A stretch of DNA of 64,000 bases from Halogranum rubrum (lineage in GTDB: Archaea > Halobacteriota > Halobacteria > Halobacteriales > Haloferacaceae): the NCBI RefSeq assembly GCF_900114455.1, contig NZ_FOTC01000005.1, positions 148,890-212,889 on the forward strand, read 5' to 3'. Positions within the stretch are counted from its first letter, which is position 1. The number at the start of each line of letters is the position of its first letter. The notes under the pieces were generated by a model. The model saw only the letters and a list, made by a program, of their open reading frames with translations. It did no database searches and was not told the DNA's origin. The translations under genes were made by a program, and so were the position numbers. This document shows positions 17,346 through 26,345 of the stretch, one piece after another.

Positions 17346-18581
17346 TTACTCCTCGCTCTCTTCGCCGCCGTCTGCGGCCAACTCGGGCTTCTCGACCGCT
17401 TCGGCGACGTCGTTGGCGAGGCGGCCCTGGAACCCGTGGTACTTGGCGACGCCGGTGGCGTCTTCCTGCGTGATGTCGCCGACCGTCTTCGTGTTGAAGG
17501 AGGCGACTTCCTCGGAGTAGACCGAGTACTCGGACTCGCGGGCGACAGGACGGCACTGGCCACCCTGCAGTTTGACCGTCACGCTTCCGGTGACTTTCTT
17601 CTGCGTCTCACCGATGAACCCTTCGAGGGACTTCACGAGCGGTGCGTCGACGAGACCCTGATAGCCCTTCTCGGCCCACTGGTTGTCGACCTGCGTCTTG
17701 AAGTCGCGCTCCTCTTTCGTGAGGACGAGTTGTTCGAGGCCTTCGTGGGCGGTGAGAAGCACCGTCGCCGCGGGGTGTTCGTAGTTCTCGCGGACCTTCA
17801 GCCCGAGCATGCGGTCTTCCATCATGTCGGTGCGGCCGACGCCGAACGTTCCGGCGAGGTCGTTGAGGTGTTCGATGAGGTCGGTGGGGTCCATCTCTTC
17901 GCCGTCGACGGCGACGGGATAGCCGTCGTCGAACTCGATTTCGACCAGTGCCGGTTCGCTCGCGTTGGCTGGGTCGTCGGTCCACTCGTAGATGTCCTCC
18001 GGCGGAATGTAACTCGGGTCTTCGAGTTGGCCGCCCTCGATGGAGCGACTCCAGAGGTTCGTGTCGATGCTCCAGATACCGTCGTTACCCGCCTGAACTG
18101 GCAGGTTCTTCTCGTCGGCGTACTGCTTCTCCCACTCGCGGGTGAGACCCATCTCGCGGACGGGGGCGATGACCGTCAGGTCGGAGGTACGCCAGACGGC
18201 CTCGAAGCGAAGTTGGTCGTTTCCTTTGCCCGTACAGCCGTGAGCGATGGCGTCGCAGTTCTCCTCTTCGGCGACGTCGAGAATCGCGTTGGCGATGATG
18301 GGGCGGGCGAGCGCCGTCCCGAGTGGGTAGCCCTGATACGTCGCGTTCGCGCGAACCGAGTCGAAACAGAGTTCGGCGAACTCGTCTTTGGCGTCGACGA
18401 CGTGGATGTCGAGTCCGTGGGCGTCGGCCGTCTCTTTGGCCTCTTCGAACTCCGACTCGGGCTGGCCGACGTCAACGGTGACGCCGACGACTTCGTCGTA
18501 ACCGTACTCTTCTTTGAGAAGGGAAACGCAAACTGTCGTGTCGAGTCCTCCGCTGAATGCGAGTGCGACGCGCTTTGTCAT
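17346..18581 (-). CDS. argG: Argininosuccinate synthase
   Basis: 411 residues. The N-terminal P-loop-like ALAFSGGLDTTVCVSLL (ATP pyrophosphatase motif) and HGCTGKGNDQLRFE are diagnostic. It joins citrulline and aspartate using ATP. It is the first gene of argG-argH, which is separate from the lysW operon but points the same way. Its promoter places the transcription start on the ATG, and an AT-rich palindrome overlaps the region just upstream. Confidence 0.97.
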   Translation of the reverse strand: MTKRVALAFSGGLDTTVCVSLLKEEYGYDEVVGVTVDVGQPESEFEEAKETADAHGLDIHVVDAKDEFAELCFDSVRANATYQGYPLGTALARPIIANAILDVAEEENCDAIAHGCTGKGNDQLRFEAVWRTSDLTVIAPVREMGLTREWEKQYADEKNLPVQAGNDGIWSIDTNLWSRSIEGGQLEDPSYIPPEDIYEWTDDPANASEPALVEIEFDDGYPVAVDGEEMDPTDLIEHLNDLAGTFGVGRTDMMEDRMLGLKVRENYEHPAATVLLTAHEGLEQLVLTKEERDFKTQVDNQWAEKGYQGLVDAPLVKSLEGFIGETQKKVTGSVTVKLQGGQCRPVARESEYSVYSEEVASFNTKTVGDITQEDATGVAKYHGFQGRLANDVAEAVEKPELAADGGEESEE

Positions 18582-18606
18582 GTACTACACTCTCCCGCTT
18601 TGAGGG

Positions 18607-18636
18607 TATTAAATTCTTGGTTTCATAATTTTGAAA
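18607..18636 (-). promoter_or_regulatory. argG promoter with adjacent palindrome
   Basis: TTTAATA on the minus strand (18607-18613) ends 26 nt before the argG ATG, fitting a leaderless mRNA. Immediately upstream, TTTCATAATTTTGAAA (18621-18636) has 5-bp inverted arms at a position suitable for TFB interference or activation. Confidence 0.5.
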
Positions 18637-18885
18637 TAAAGTCTCAGAGATGTCTATAGACGATACGAAGGCTTGTGAGTCTGTAGTTTGGAACTCGACT
18701 GTCGGGGGAGAGATAGTAGTGGGCCTAAAGGGCCCGTCGTCGGACTCGTCGCGGTCGGAGAAGGAGAGACGCGGCGCTCACGAGCGTGTGAGCGTCGGTC
18801 GGACGAGTCTCCACCATTACTGGAGCATTGTCTATGCGGGCTATTAAACGCTTTCGGGGCGGCAATGGTTACGTTCAGCCCGTTG
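18637..18885. other. Non-coding gap between argG promoter and a lipoprotein gene
   Basis: No credible gene is seen. Two short stem-loops are present: GGGCC-taaa-GGCCC at 18721-18734 and CGCTCAC/GTGAGCG at 18775-18794. They may end transcription of the lipoprotein gene, which reads toward them. Confidence 0.4.
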
Positions 18886-19401
18886 TCAGGGCTCGACCAG
18901 TCGGAATCTGACGGGACGAGTCGACACCGACCGTAGCTGCACGGCGTACCAGCCCGAGCGCGTCGGCGGCCCATATCCGAAGTGCTCGGTGAGTTCCGCC
19001 AGCGACCACTGTTCGGTCTCGGCGGGTTCGACGTCGACGAAGCCGCTCCCGATACTCTCTCGCTTCCACCGATACCACTCGTCGCCGGTCCACGACCAGA
19101 GGCGCCACGAGTAGGGGTTGAATCGGAGGCTCTCGTCGGTGTCGTTGCGAACGGTGAACTGCACCGTCGTCGCGTAGCCGTCGGTGGCCTCGACTGTCCT
19201 CGTCGACACACTGAGTGGGACGACCGTCTCGTCACCGGTCGGTTCCGCTGGTGAGGGTGGCGGGGTCGTCCCCGGGTTCGTCTCGACGGGTGGGTGAGCT
19301 ATCTCGTCCGGGTTCGACCCCGTCGACGAGGTACAGCCACTGAGACCGACGAGTCCAGCCAGGCTACCTCCGCCGGCAGCGAGGAGGGCACGGCGGCGCA
19401 T
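18886..19401 (-). CDS. Predicted secreted lipoprotein, family unknown
   Basis: 171 residues. The N-terminus MRRRALLAAGGGSLAGLVGL followed by SGC is a Tat-like signal with a lipobox, so the mature protein should be lipid-anchored outside the cell. A Pro/Thr-rich linker precedes a beta-rich domain (about residues 60-171) resembling an immunoglobulin-like fold (TTVQFTVRNDTDESLRFNPY). I do not recognise the family. Confidence 0.75.
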   Translation of the reverse strand: MRRRALLAAGGGSLAGLVGLSGCTSSTGSNPDEIAHPPVETNPGTTPPPSPAEPTGDETVVPLSVSTRTVEATDGYATTVQFTVRNDTDESLRFNPYSWRLWSWTGDEWYRWKRESIGSGFVDVEPAETEQWSLAELTEHFGYGPPTRSGWYAVQLRSVSTRPVRFRLVEP

Positions 19402-19442
19402 ACGCTCGCTCTTCCGCCCCCGACGTCAAAAGTCCTCTCCGG

Positions 19443-20630
19443 TCAACTCGTCGACCCGCGCCGCAGGATGACCGCTTCGAGTTGGTCGGCGTACTGCATC
19501 AACACCGACCCGAGTACGCTCATGACGAGGACGTAGCCGACCGCGAACGCCGGAATCACCTGCGTCATCACCTCGGTCGTCCCCGCGGCAGCGGTCGCTG
19601 CGATGATGAGCGAGAACTCCCCACGCGTGACCATCGTCACACCTGTTCGGAACGACCGCCGTTCGTCCAGCCCGAACTGTCGTGCGCCGTAGTAGCCGCT
19701 CACTACCTTCGCCGGCGCGGTCAGGACGACGGCGATTGCCAGGAGGCCGATCACGTCGAGGACGACTGCCGGGTCCGTACCGAGGCCGATCCAGACGAAG
19801 AACACTGCCGCGAACACGTCGCGGACGGGTGTCAGCAGGTCCTCGATGCGCTCTTTGTGGTCCGTCGAAGAGAACCCCATCCCGACGAAGAACGCTGCGA
19901 CTGCTTCGCTGACGCCCAACGCGAGCGCGAGTGCTGCGACGGGGACGGCGATGCCGAGCACCCGAAGGACGAACAGTTCGCCGCCGTCGACGTCGAGGAG
20001 ACGCTCGAACCACTGCTCGCCGTAGTACACCGCGACGACGAGGACGAGCAGGAACCCCATCGCGACGCCGACGTTCGTCGCCGTCTCTTGCAGTCCGCTC
20101 CCCCCAGCGACGAGCGACGCCACGATGGCGAGATAGACGGCGATGACGAGGTCCTCGAAGACGAGGATGCCGAGAATCGGTTCGCTCTCGGGGTTGGCGA
20201 TCCAGCCGAGGTCGATGAGCGACTTCGTGATTATCGCCGACGAGGAGATGTAGACGATACCGCCGAGGAGGAGCGACTCGACGAGCGACCACCCGAGCAC
20301 CAACCCGAGGACGATGCCGACCGGGAGGTTGATGACGATGTCGATGACGCCCGCACTCGTGATGCGTTGTCTGGTCGAGAGCAGACGGTCGATGCTGAAC
20401 TCCAGTCCGAGAAAGAACAGCAACAGGATGATACCTAACTCTCCGAGGACGGTCGTCAACTCACCTGACTCGACGTACAGTAGGTCGAACGCGCCGGCGA
20501 CGTTCGGCCCGAGAACGATACCGATAACGACGTAGACCGGGATGACCGACAGGCCGATACGGGCCGCGATGACCCCCGCGACGGCCACGCCGAAAAACAG
20601 CAGTCCGATCTGTGAGAGCCCTGCCGCCAT
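19443..20630 (-). CDS. Cation:proton antiporter, CPA2 / KhtU-like
   Basis: 395 residues, almost wholly hydrophobic (about 11-12 helices), with the CPA2 hallmarks LFFLGLEFSIDRLL and TMVTRGEFSLIIAA. It has no soluble nucleotide-binding domain of its own; instead the gene just upstream, overlapping by 1 nt, encodes a TrkA-C regulatory protein. This pairing is the KhtTU arrangement of K+(NH4+)/H+ antiporters, so potassium or sodium efflux coupled to protons is likely. Confidence 0.9.
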   Translation of the reverse strand: MAAGLSQIGLLFFGVAVAGVIAARIGLSVIPVYVVIGIVLGPNVAGAFDLLYVESGELTTVLGELGIILLLFFLGLEFSIDRLLSTRQRITSAGVIDIVINLPVGIVLGLVLGWSLVESLLLGGIVYISSSAIITKSLIDLGWIANPESEPILGILVFEDLVIAVYLAIVASLVAGGSGLQETATNVGVAMGFLLVLVVAVYYGEQWFERLLDVDGGELFVLRVLGIAVPVAALALALGVSEAVAAFFVGMGFSSTDHKERIEDLLTPVRDVFAAVFFVWIGLGTDPAVVLDVIGLLAIAVVLTAPAKVVSGYYGARQFGLDERRSFRTGVTMVTRGEFSLIIAATAAAGTTEVMTQVIPAFAVGYVLVMSVLGSVLMQYADQLEAVILRRGSTS

Positions 20631-21121
20631 CAGTCCTCGTTACCAGTAACGTGGCCGACGAACGACCGGCAGGCGTCTTTCTGCCCGAGCACGACGAGCG
20701 TGTCGCCCGACTCGATGCTGGTGTCGGCAGCGGGGCTCGGAATCGTCTCGTCGCCTCGCTGGATGGCGATGATAGAGATGCCGTACTTCTGACGGATGTT
20801 TGCCCCCGCCAGCGTCACGCCGACGAGCGGCGACTCGGGAGCGACGTCGATCCACTCGATGACGACGTTACCCGCCAGGAGCGTCTCGATACGGTCGGTC
20901 TTGACGGGCTGGAAGTACGCTCCTTCGAGAATCGTCCCGACCTGCCGAGCGAGTTTGTCCGACAGTTCGAACAGCTTCTCCGAGTCGGCATCTTCCGAGG
21001 GTCGTCGATACACCTCCCGTTTTCCGGCGTGGTGTGTGACGACGACCAACCGCGAGCCATCGTCGAGTTCTATCTCGTGTTTCTTTCCGACGCCGGGGAG
21101 GTCACTCTCGTAGACGGTCAT
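20630..21121 (-). CDS. TrkA-C domain regulatory protein (KhtT-like)
   Basis: 163 residues: an N-terminal half (about 1-75) found in KhtT-like proteins (MTVYESDLPGVGKKHEIEL) and a C-terminal TrkA-C/RCK domain (about 80-160: SPLVGVTLAGANIRQKYG, SIESGDTLVVLG). It probably gates the antiporter encoded immediately downstream in response to a small ligand. The stop of this gene and the start of the antiporter overlap. Confidence 0.88.
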   Translation of the reverse strand: MTVYESDLPGVGKKHEIELDDGSRLVVVTHHAGKREVYRRPSEDADSEKLFELSDKLARQVGTILEGAYFQPVKTDRIETLLAGNVVIEWIDVAPESPLVGVTLAGANIRQKYGISIIAIQRGDETIPSPAADTSIESGDTLVVLGQKDACRSFVGHVTGNED

Positions 21122-21187
21122 AGTCGATGCTACTCGAAGGTACCTAATAAGGATAGGCCTGCCGTCAGCCGATTCGTCGCTCCGGAC

Positions 21188-21775
21188 TCAGCCGAACAGC
21201 GCCAGTACGACCCAGATACCGACTGCCGCCGCGGGTGGAATCGAGAGGTTGTCGTCGACGACGTACCCCGCGATGACGGGTTTGAGTCCGTCGGCGAGTG
21301 TCGCCCCGAGTGCACCCAACCCCGCGGCGGCGACGGCGACGGGAAACGACGCCTGTGGGTCGACGAACGGCCACGCCAACGCGAAGCAGACGCCGAACAT
21401 GACGAGTAGGACACCGGCCTGTTTGCCCGTGCTGGCGTCGTTCGACCCGAGGACACCACTGATGGGGTCGCCGATAGTGAGCATCAACATCCCGGGGATG
21501 GCGACGTACGGTTCGAACACCCAGGCGACGGCGGTCATACTGAAGAAGTACAGCGCGTAGCCTGCCGGGTTGTCCTGTTCGTACTCGCGGGTGAGTTCGC
21601 GGTAGATCCACCAGTCGAGACCCACTTGCAGGCGTATGAATTCGAGCACAGCAACGACGACTGAGCCGACGACGAGCAGGATACCTAACTGCTCCCACGT
21701 CACCCAGCCCAGCAGGTAGAGCGCCGGGAGCGCCGTACCGCTGACGTGGACGAGTCGCCGGCCGATTTCGCTCAC
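21188..21775 (-). CDS. Dolichol kinase / phosphatidate cytidylyltransferase-like membrane protein
   Basis: 195 residues with 5-6 helices. The conserved LTIGDPISGVLGSNDASTGK segment resembles the CDP-alcohol/dolichol kinase (SEC59/VTE5-like) signature with its acidic residue and glycine loop. A role in phosphorylating polyprenols or recycling isoprenoid alcohols for N-glycosylation is plausible. It overlaps the stop of glyS by 4 nt, so the two are co-transcribed. Confidence 0.8.
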   Translation of the reverse strand: MSEIGRRLVHVSGTALPALYLLGWVTWEQLGILLVVGSVVVAVLEFIRLQVGLDWWIYRELTREYEQDNPAGYALYFFSMTAVAWVFEPYVAIPGMLMLTIGDPISGVLGSNDASTGKQAGVLLVMFGVCFALAWPFVDPQASFPVAVAAAGLGALGATLADGLKPVIAGYVVDDNLSIPPAAAVGIWVVLALFG

Positions 21776-23556
21776 GCGTCGTCGGAGTCTACCGCTTCGT
21801 AGTCTTCGCGGAGGGCGTCGAACGGCTTTGCACCGCTCCGAACGGCCACCAGTTCTTCCACCAGCACGTCGACCGGGAGTCGAAGCTGTGCCGTCGAGTC
21901 GCGTTCGCGGAGCGTCACCGTGTCGGGGCCGTCGCCTTCGAGGCCCTCGTAGTCGACGGTGACACAGAACGGCGTACCGACCTCGTCCTGTCGCCGGTAG
22001 CGACGGCCGATGTTACCCGACTCGTCGTAGGCGACGGACAGGCCGACGTCGCGAAGGGCGTCGACGATGTCGTGTGCCTGCTCGGTCAACTCCTCGGCGT
22101 TACTCAAGAGCGGGAACACACCGACGGACGTGGGGGCGATAGTCGGGTCGAGTTGGAGGAACGACCGCGCTTCGTCGGCGACTTCGTCTTTCGCGTACGC
22201 GTGCGCGATAACGGTATATACCGTGCGGTCGACACCGAACGAGGGTTCGACTACGTGCGGCGTGATGTGTTCGCCGGACTCGGTCTGCTCCTCGACGCTG
22301 AAGTTCGCGAGGTCGGTGTCGACGGTGACCTCGTCGCCGTCCACCTCGACGGTGACCTCGTCGCTGTCGAAGGCGTCCGGATTCCGGTCGGCGAGGTCCT
22401 GTAGCGCCTCGGCGACGGCCATCGCCTGCCCGCCGAACTCCGGACCGAGTGCGCTCATGTCGGGGTCGACGACGGCGCGCTCGACCGTCTTCGGGTCGTC
22501 GTACTGCTGGAAGACGGTGAACGAGTCGTCGCCGTACTCCTCGTGTTTCGAGAGGTCGTAGTCGCCGCGGTAGGCGAAGCCGGCGATTTCGACCCAGTCG
22601 CCTCCTAACTCCGATTCGGCGTCCCAACAGTCGCTCGCGTAGTGGGCACGCTCACCGGGGAGATGCTGACGGAACCGGAAGCGGTCCATGTCGACACCGA
22701 CCGACTCGTACCAGCCCTGTGCGACGCCGAGGAAGTAGGCGACCCAGTCGCTGGCGATGATGCCGTCGTCGACGGCGTCACCGATGGTGGTCTCGATGTA
22801 CTCTACCGACTCTTTCTCCTGTTCGGTTGCCGGATAGAGGACGACTTCGACGTCACGGACGTCCTCCAGCGGCGGTTCGTCGGATTCGGGGTCGATGAAC
22901 TGCTCTAACTCTGCCTGCGTGAACTCGCGGGTCCGGACGATGCCTTTCCGCGGGCTAATCTCGTTGCGATAGGCACGACCGACCTGCGTGATGCCGAACG
23001 GGAGTTGGTTCCGCGCGTACTCCTTCAGGCGCGGGAACTCGACGAAGATACCCTGTGCCGTCTCCGGACGGAGGTAACCGGGGTGACCGTTGCCGGGACC
23101 GATCGACGTCTCGAACATGAGGTTGAAGTCCACGACGTCCTGACCGGCCAGCGGCGCGCCACAGTTCGGACACTCCAACTCGTGTTCGGCGATGAGTTCC
23201 TCGACTTCGGCAATCGGCAGCGACTCGGCCTCTTCGATGTCCGTGTTGTCCTCGATGAGGTGGTCCGCACGATGGGACTCGCCGCACTCGGCACACTCGA
23301 CGAGCATGTCGTCGAAGCCGTCGAGGTGACCCGACGCCTCGAAGACGGGTTCGGGCATGATGGTTGGCGCCTCTATCTCCTCGTTGCCGAGTCTGGTCGT
23401 GAACTGCTCGCGCCACGACGACTCGACGTTACGCTTCAACGCCGCACCCTCGGGACCGAACGTGTAGAACCCGGCGACGCCGCCGTAGGCCTCAGAAGAC
23501 CCAAAGAAAAAGCCACGGCGTTTGGCGAGTTCGGTGAGTTTCTCTGCGTTCGTCAC
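21772..23556 (-). CDS. glyS: Glycyl-tRNA synthetase
   Basis: 594 residues of the eukaryotic/archaeal dimeric class II enzyme. Motif 2 is QVGRAYRNEISPRKG and motif 3 lies near GVDRTVYTVIAHAY. A zinc-ribbon-like insertion is seen (VECAECGESH ... ECPNCGAPL). The start is GTG at 23556; in-frame TGA directly upstream excludes an extension. A 29-codon upstream frame ends in a TGA overlapping this GTG (GTGA), suggesting coupled translation. Confidence 0.96.
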   Translation of the reverse strand: MTNAEKLTELAKRRGFFFGSSEAYGGVAGFYTFGPEGAALKRNVESSWREQFTTRLGNEEIEAPTIMPEPVFEASGHLDGFDDMLVECAECGESHRADHLIEDNTDIEEAESLPIAEVEELIAEHELECPNCGAPLAGQDVVDFNLMFETSIGPGNGHPGYLRPETAQGIFVEFPRLKEYARNQLPFGITQVGRAYRNEISPRKGIVRTREFTQAELEQFIDPESDEPPLEDVRDVEVVLYPATEQEKESVEYIETTIGDAVDDGIIASDWVAYFLGVAQGWYESVGVDMDRFRFRQHLPGERAHYASDCWDAESELGGDWVEIAGFAYRGDYDLSKHEEYGDDSFTVFQQYDDPKTVERAVVDPDMSALGPEFGGQAMAVAEALQDLADRNPDAFDSDEVTVEVDGDEVTVDTDLANFSVEEQTESGEHITPHVVEPSFGVDRTVYTVIAHAYAKDEVADEARSFLQLDPTIAPTSVGVFPLLSNAEELTEQAHDIVDALRDVGLSVAYDESGNIGRRYRRQDEVGTPFCVTVDYEGLEGDGPDTVTLRERDSTAQLRLPVDVLVEELVAVRSGAKPFDALREDYEAVDSDDA

Positions 23557-23642
23557 GCCTCACACCTCGTGTTCGTTCGCGCGGTTGTGCGACGGCTTGG
23601 CCGCGACCGTTCGCGACTCGCGTCCCGTCGTTCGTCTCTCAT
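23553..23642 (-). CDS. Possible Arg-rich leader peptide upstream of glyS, 29 residues
   Basis: The frame runs from ATG at 23642 to a TGA at 23555-23553 that overlaps the glyS GTG. About a third of residues are arginine (MRDERRDASRERSRPSRR...). A TATA box 25 nt upstream places the predicted transcription start on this ATG, so ribosomes on a leaderless mRNA would enter here and reach glyS by termination-reinitiation. Expression is not proven; GC-rich DNA readily gives Arg-rich frames. Confidence 0.35.
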   Translation of the reverse strand: MRDERRDASRERSRPSRRTTARTNTRCEA

Positions 23643-23666
23643 GTACGCCTCTATACCGACGAGTGG

Positions 23667-23674
23667 TTTAAATA
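23667..23674 (-). promoter_or_regulatory. TATA box upstream of glyS and its leader frame
   Basis: TATTTAAA on the minus strand stands 25 nt before the ATG at 23642 and about 110 nt before the glyS start, so the glyS mRNA should carry a long leader. Confidence 0.55.
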
Positions 23675-23726
23675 CAGCGACACGGGGTCTCTCTCGGACG
23701 AGTCACCGAATCGCCGAGTCATCGAA

Positions 23727-25238
23727 TCACCGGCGTCGCTGGTTTCGGCGATTGAACGGCGAGAGCGACTGCTCTTGGGCGCCCGTCGCCTCGGAGGGGG
23801 AACGTTGGTGTTGCACTGTCGTCGCGAACGTCGGCGTCCCCCCGTCGCCGACGTCTACGTACCCCATCTCACGGAGTGAGAACACGAGGTCGGTAATCGT
23901 ACACCACTCTTGGTCCAAGAGTGGCTTGCCGTTCTCGGTGTATCGTGCGGACGCCCGGTTCAACTCGTCGAGACCGAACGTCGACTCGTCGAGCGTTTCG
24001 ACGATGCGCTCTATCCGCTTTGCCTTCGGACTCTCGAACTCGTCGCGCCGTTCGTCGACGAGTCGCACCATATCTCGGTACGTCTTCTGGCCGGTCCGTT
24101 CAGGGCTCCGCACCTCCCGAACGTGCGCCATCACTCGTCTGTTCTCTGCAACCGCCTCTTCCCAGTGTTCGGCGGCCCAGACGGCGCGCGCTTCGAGTTC
24201 GTCTACCGGGGCGACGAGTTTGCTGTCTCGCGGGACGCAGTCGTAAATCCACGGTTCGTCACGGAGCACGAGTACTTGCCCGCTCGCGGCCTGTTCGAAC
24301 CACGTCCGAGCGAGCGTGTCGTACTCCGTCGCACAGATGGCCATATCGCCCTTGCGGAGCATCTCTTCGTACAAATCTCGCGGTGCTTCCGGGTGGGCCT
24401 CGACCCACTCCAGTGCTTGATACTTCGCGGGGATGGTGTCCATACTCGTCAGGAGGGTCCGGATGCCGAGACGTTCGTACAGCGTCGCGGCGATGTCCAT
24501 CACGAGTTCACCGTGTTTCTTCTCCCATCCGGACCCGGCGACGTGGAGCCATCGGGGTTGCGAAGCGTACGCCTCGTCGAACGCGGAGAAGTCGATTGGG
24601 CTGTCGGTCACGACCGACGTGTCGAGCGCCTCCGCCAGCACCGACTGCTGGAGGAACTGCTGACCGTAGACCGGCATCTCGTCGGCATCGAGTCGAGCCT
24701 TGAACCATCGGCCGTCGGAGAAGGCCGCCTCTGCTACCTCCAGTTTCCGGTGGTAGTCGATACGATGGCCGTCACTCGGATACTTGAACGGGACCATCAG
24801 GTCGTGGACGTTTGCGATGACCGCAAACGGGTTCGGGTCGCCGGCCCGATGCCCCGAGAGAAACAACAGCCATCGATAGAGGACGGTTCGTCCTTCTCGA
24901 AGTTGGTCGACGACGATGTCGACGTAGCCCAACTCGTCGTAGATTCGACGTTTGAGCGCTAACAGTTGGTCCTCGGTGTAGCCGTTCCCGGTGAACAGAT
25001 AGCTGAACTCTGTGTCGCCCATGAACTGGTCTGCTTCGATGAGCGTGACTCGCTCTCGGTCCGCGAGCACGTAGTCCCGTTCGTAGTTCGCGTCGCCCCG
25101 ATGGGGGAGCAACCAGTAGACGTGCAGCGTCTCATCGTATTCGAGCCACTGCTCGACCCACGTCACGGCGTCGTTGACCGTCGCGTTAGCGCTCACGTCG
25201 CCTGGACGATATAACTCTGGAATGATGAGTACACGCAT
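23727..25238 (-). CDS. Glycosyltransferase-like (GT-B fold) protein, function unknown
   Basis: 503 residues from ATG at 25238 (an upstream in-frame start adds 16 unlikely residues). MRVLIIPELYRPGDVSANAT and the middle stretch PRWLHVAGSGWEKKHGE followed by GDMAICATEYDTLARTWFEQ and LVLRDEPWIYDCVP resemble the two lobes of a GT-B glycosyltransferase. The last ~130 residues are helical and end in a winged-helix-like segment (EWCTITDLVFSLREMGYV). It is a lone gene, so acceptor and donor are unknown. Confidence 0.6.
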   Translation of the reverse strand: MRVLIIPELYRPGDVSANATVNDAVTWVEQWLEYDETLHVYWLLPHRGDANYERDYVLADRERVTLIEADQFMGDTEFSYLFTGNGYTEDQLLALKRRIYDELGYVDIVVDQLREGRTVLYRWLLFLSGHRAGDPNPFAVIANVHDLMVPFKYPSDGHRIDYHRKLEVAEAAFSDGRWFKARLDADEMPVYGQQFLQQSVLAEALDTSVVTDSPIDFSAFDEAYASQPRWLHVAGSGWEKKHGELVMDIAATLYERLGIRTLLTSMDTIPAKYQALEWVEAHPEAPRDLYEEMLRKGDMAICATEYDTLARTWFEQAASGQVLVLRDEPWIYDCVPRDSKLVAPVDELEARAVWAAEHWEEAVAENRRVMAHVREVRSPERTGQKTYRDMVRLVDERRDEFESPKAKRIERIVETLDESTFGLDELNRASARYTENGKPLLDQEWCTITDLVFSLREMGYVDVGDGGTPTFATTVQHQRSPSEATGAQEQSLSPFNRRNQRRR

Positions 25239-25413
25239 AGTGAGCCTGGGGTTGTCTTTCGAAGATGACGCCAGTCTCCGTATCAACCATTTTGGCCCAC
25301 TATTGGTAACTCTCTATCACAGCACTGTCTCGCCACGACTGAGTCTCTGTGCGTCTCGACTCCGACCGACGAGGCTCTCGTCCGAGTGGGTCGTCCCGCC
25401 GTCGACGTCTTCC

Positions 25414-26274
25414 TTACAGCGCTGCCAGTAGATTCACGTCGCGGACGACGCCGACGAGCGAATCACCGCTGACCAGCGGAATCTGTTCGATGTCGTTCGA
25501 GATGAGCATCTGTGCGGCCTCCTTCGCAGACTTCTTGCGGGAGATAGTGACCACGTCGTCGCTCATGAACTCGTGGACCGGTTCGTTCGGAAGTTCGACG
25601 TTCCGCGTCGGGAGATAGCGGTTGCCGACGGCTTTGATGCCTTCCCACATCCACTCGTCGTCCTCGTCGGCGAGACTCTCGCCGGTGTCGTCTTCGCCTT
25701 CGACGACGCGGGCGACGTCGATGATGTCGACTTCGGTGAGGATGCCGGCCATTCGGCCGTCGTCGTCGAGTGCGATGGCGTAGGGGACGTTCGCGTAGAA
25801 GATTTCGCGTTCGGCGACGGTCAGCGGCGTCCCGACGTAGGTCGCGTTGACGTCGGTCGCTGCGAGTTCGCCGACGGCCGTCTCGCCGTCGATGTCGCCA
25901 CGAGCGATGGCGCGAACCACGTCGGTGACGGTGACGATACCCTTCAGTTCCGGGACGTCGCCGCTCTCGTCGACGACGGGGACTCGACGAGCACCCTCGC
26001 TGGCCATCATCCGGGCGGCGTCTTCGAGGCTGGTGTCGGCCGTCGTCGTCGGCACCTCGCGCATCAAGATGGCGAGTTGGTCTTCGTCTGGATGTTCGAT
26101 GAGGTCGTCGCGGGAGATGAGACCGCGGTACTCCTCGCCGTCGTCGGTCGATTTCACGACGGGGACAGAGGAAAATCCGCGCTCTTGGAGGTACTCTAAC
26201 ACGTCGTCACGGGTACCGGGAAGTTCGACAGTGACGACCTCCGAGCGGGGCGTCATCGCGTCGGCTACGTTCAT
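25414..26274 (-). CDS. Four-CBS-domain protein
   Basis: 286 residues built of two CBS pairs: about residues 5-60, 68-122, 128-185 and 230-286, each with the beta-alpha pattern ending in a GI(V/L)T or GLIS strand. CBS pairs sense adenosine nucleotides or similar ligands. No catalytic domain is attached, so it probably acts as a sensor subunit for an unknown partner. A short acidic spacer (EGEDDTGESLADEDDEW) separates the third and fourth domains. Confidence 0.88.
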   Translation of the reverse strand: MNVADAMTPRSEVVTVELPGTRDDVLEYLQERGFSSVPVVKSTDDGEEYRGLISRDDLIEHPDEDQLAILMREVPTTTADTSLEDAARMMASEGARRVPVVDESGDVPELKGIVTVTDVVRAIARGDIDGETAVGELAATDVNATYVGTPLTVAEREIFYANVPYAIALDDDGRMAGILTEVDIIDVARVVEGEDDTGESLADEDDEWMWEGIKAVGNRYLPTRNVELPNEPVHEFMSDDVVTISRKKSAKEAAQMLISNDIEQIPLVSGDSLVGVVRDVNLLAAL

Positions 26275-26345
26275 ATACCCTGCGTACAGTCCGCCGCCTC
26301 TTGTACTCTACGAAGGGGTGCGACCGTGGGACAGGGAGGAAGAAC

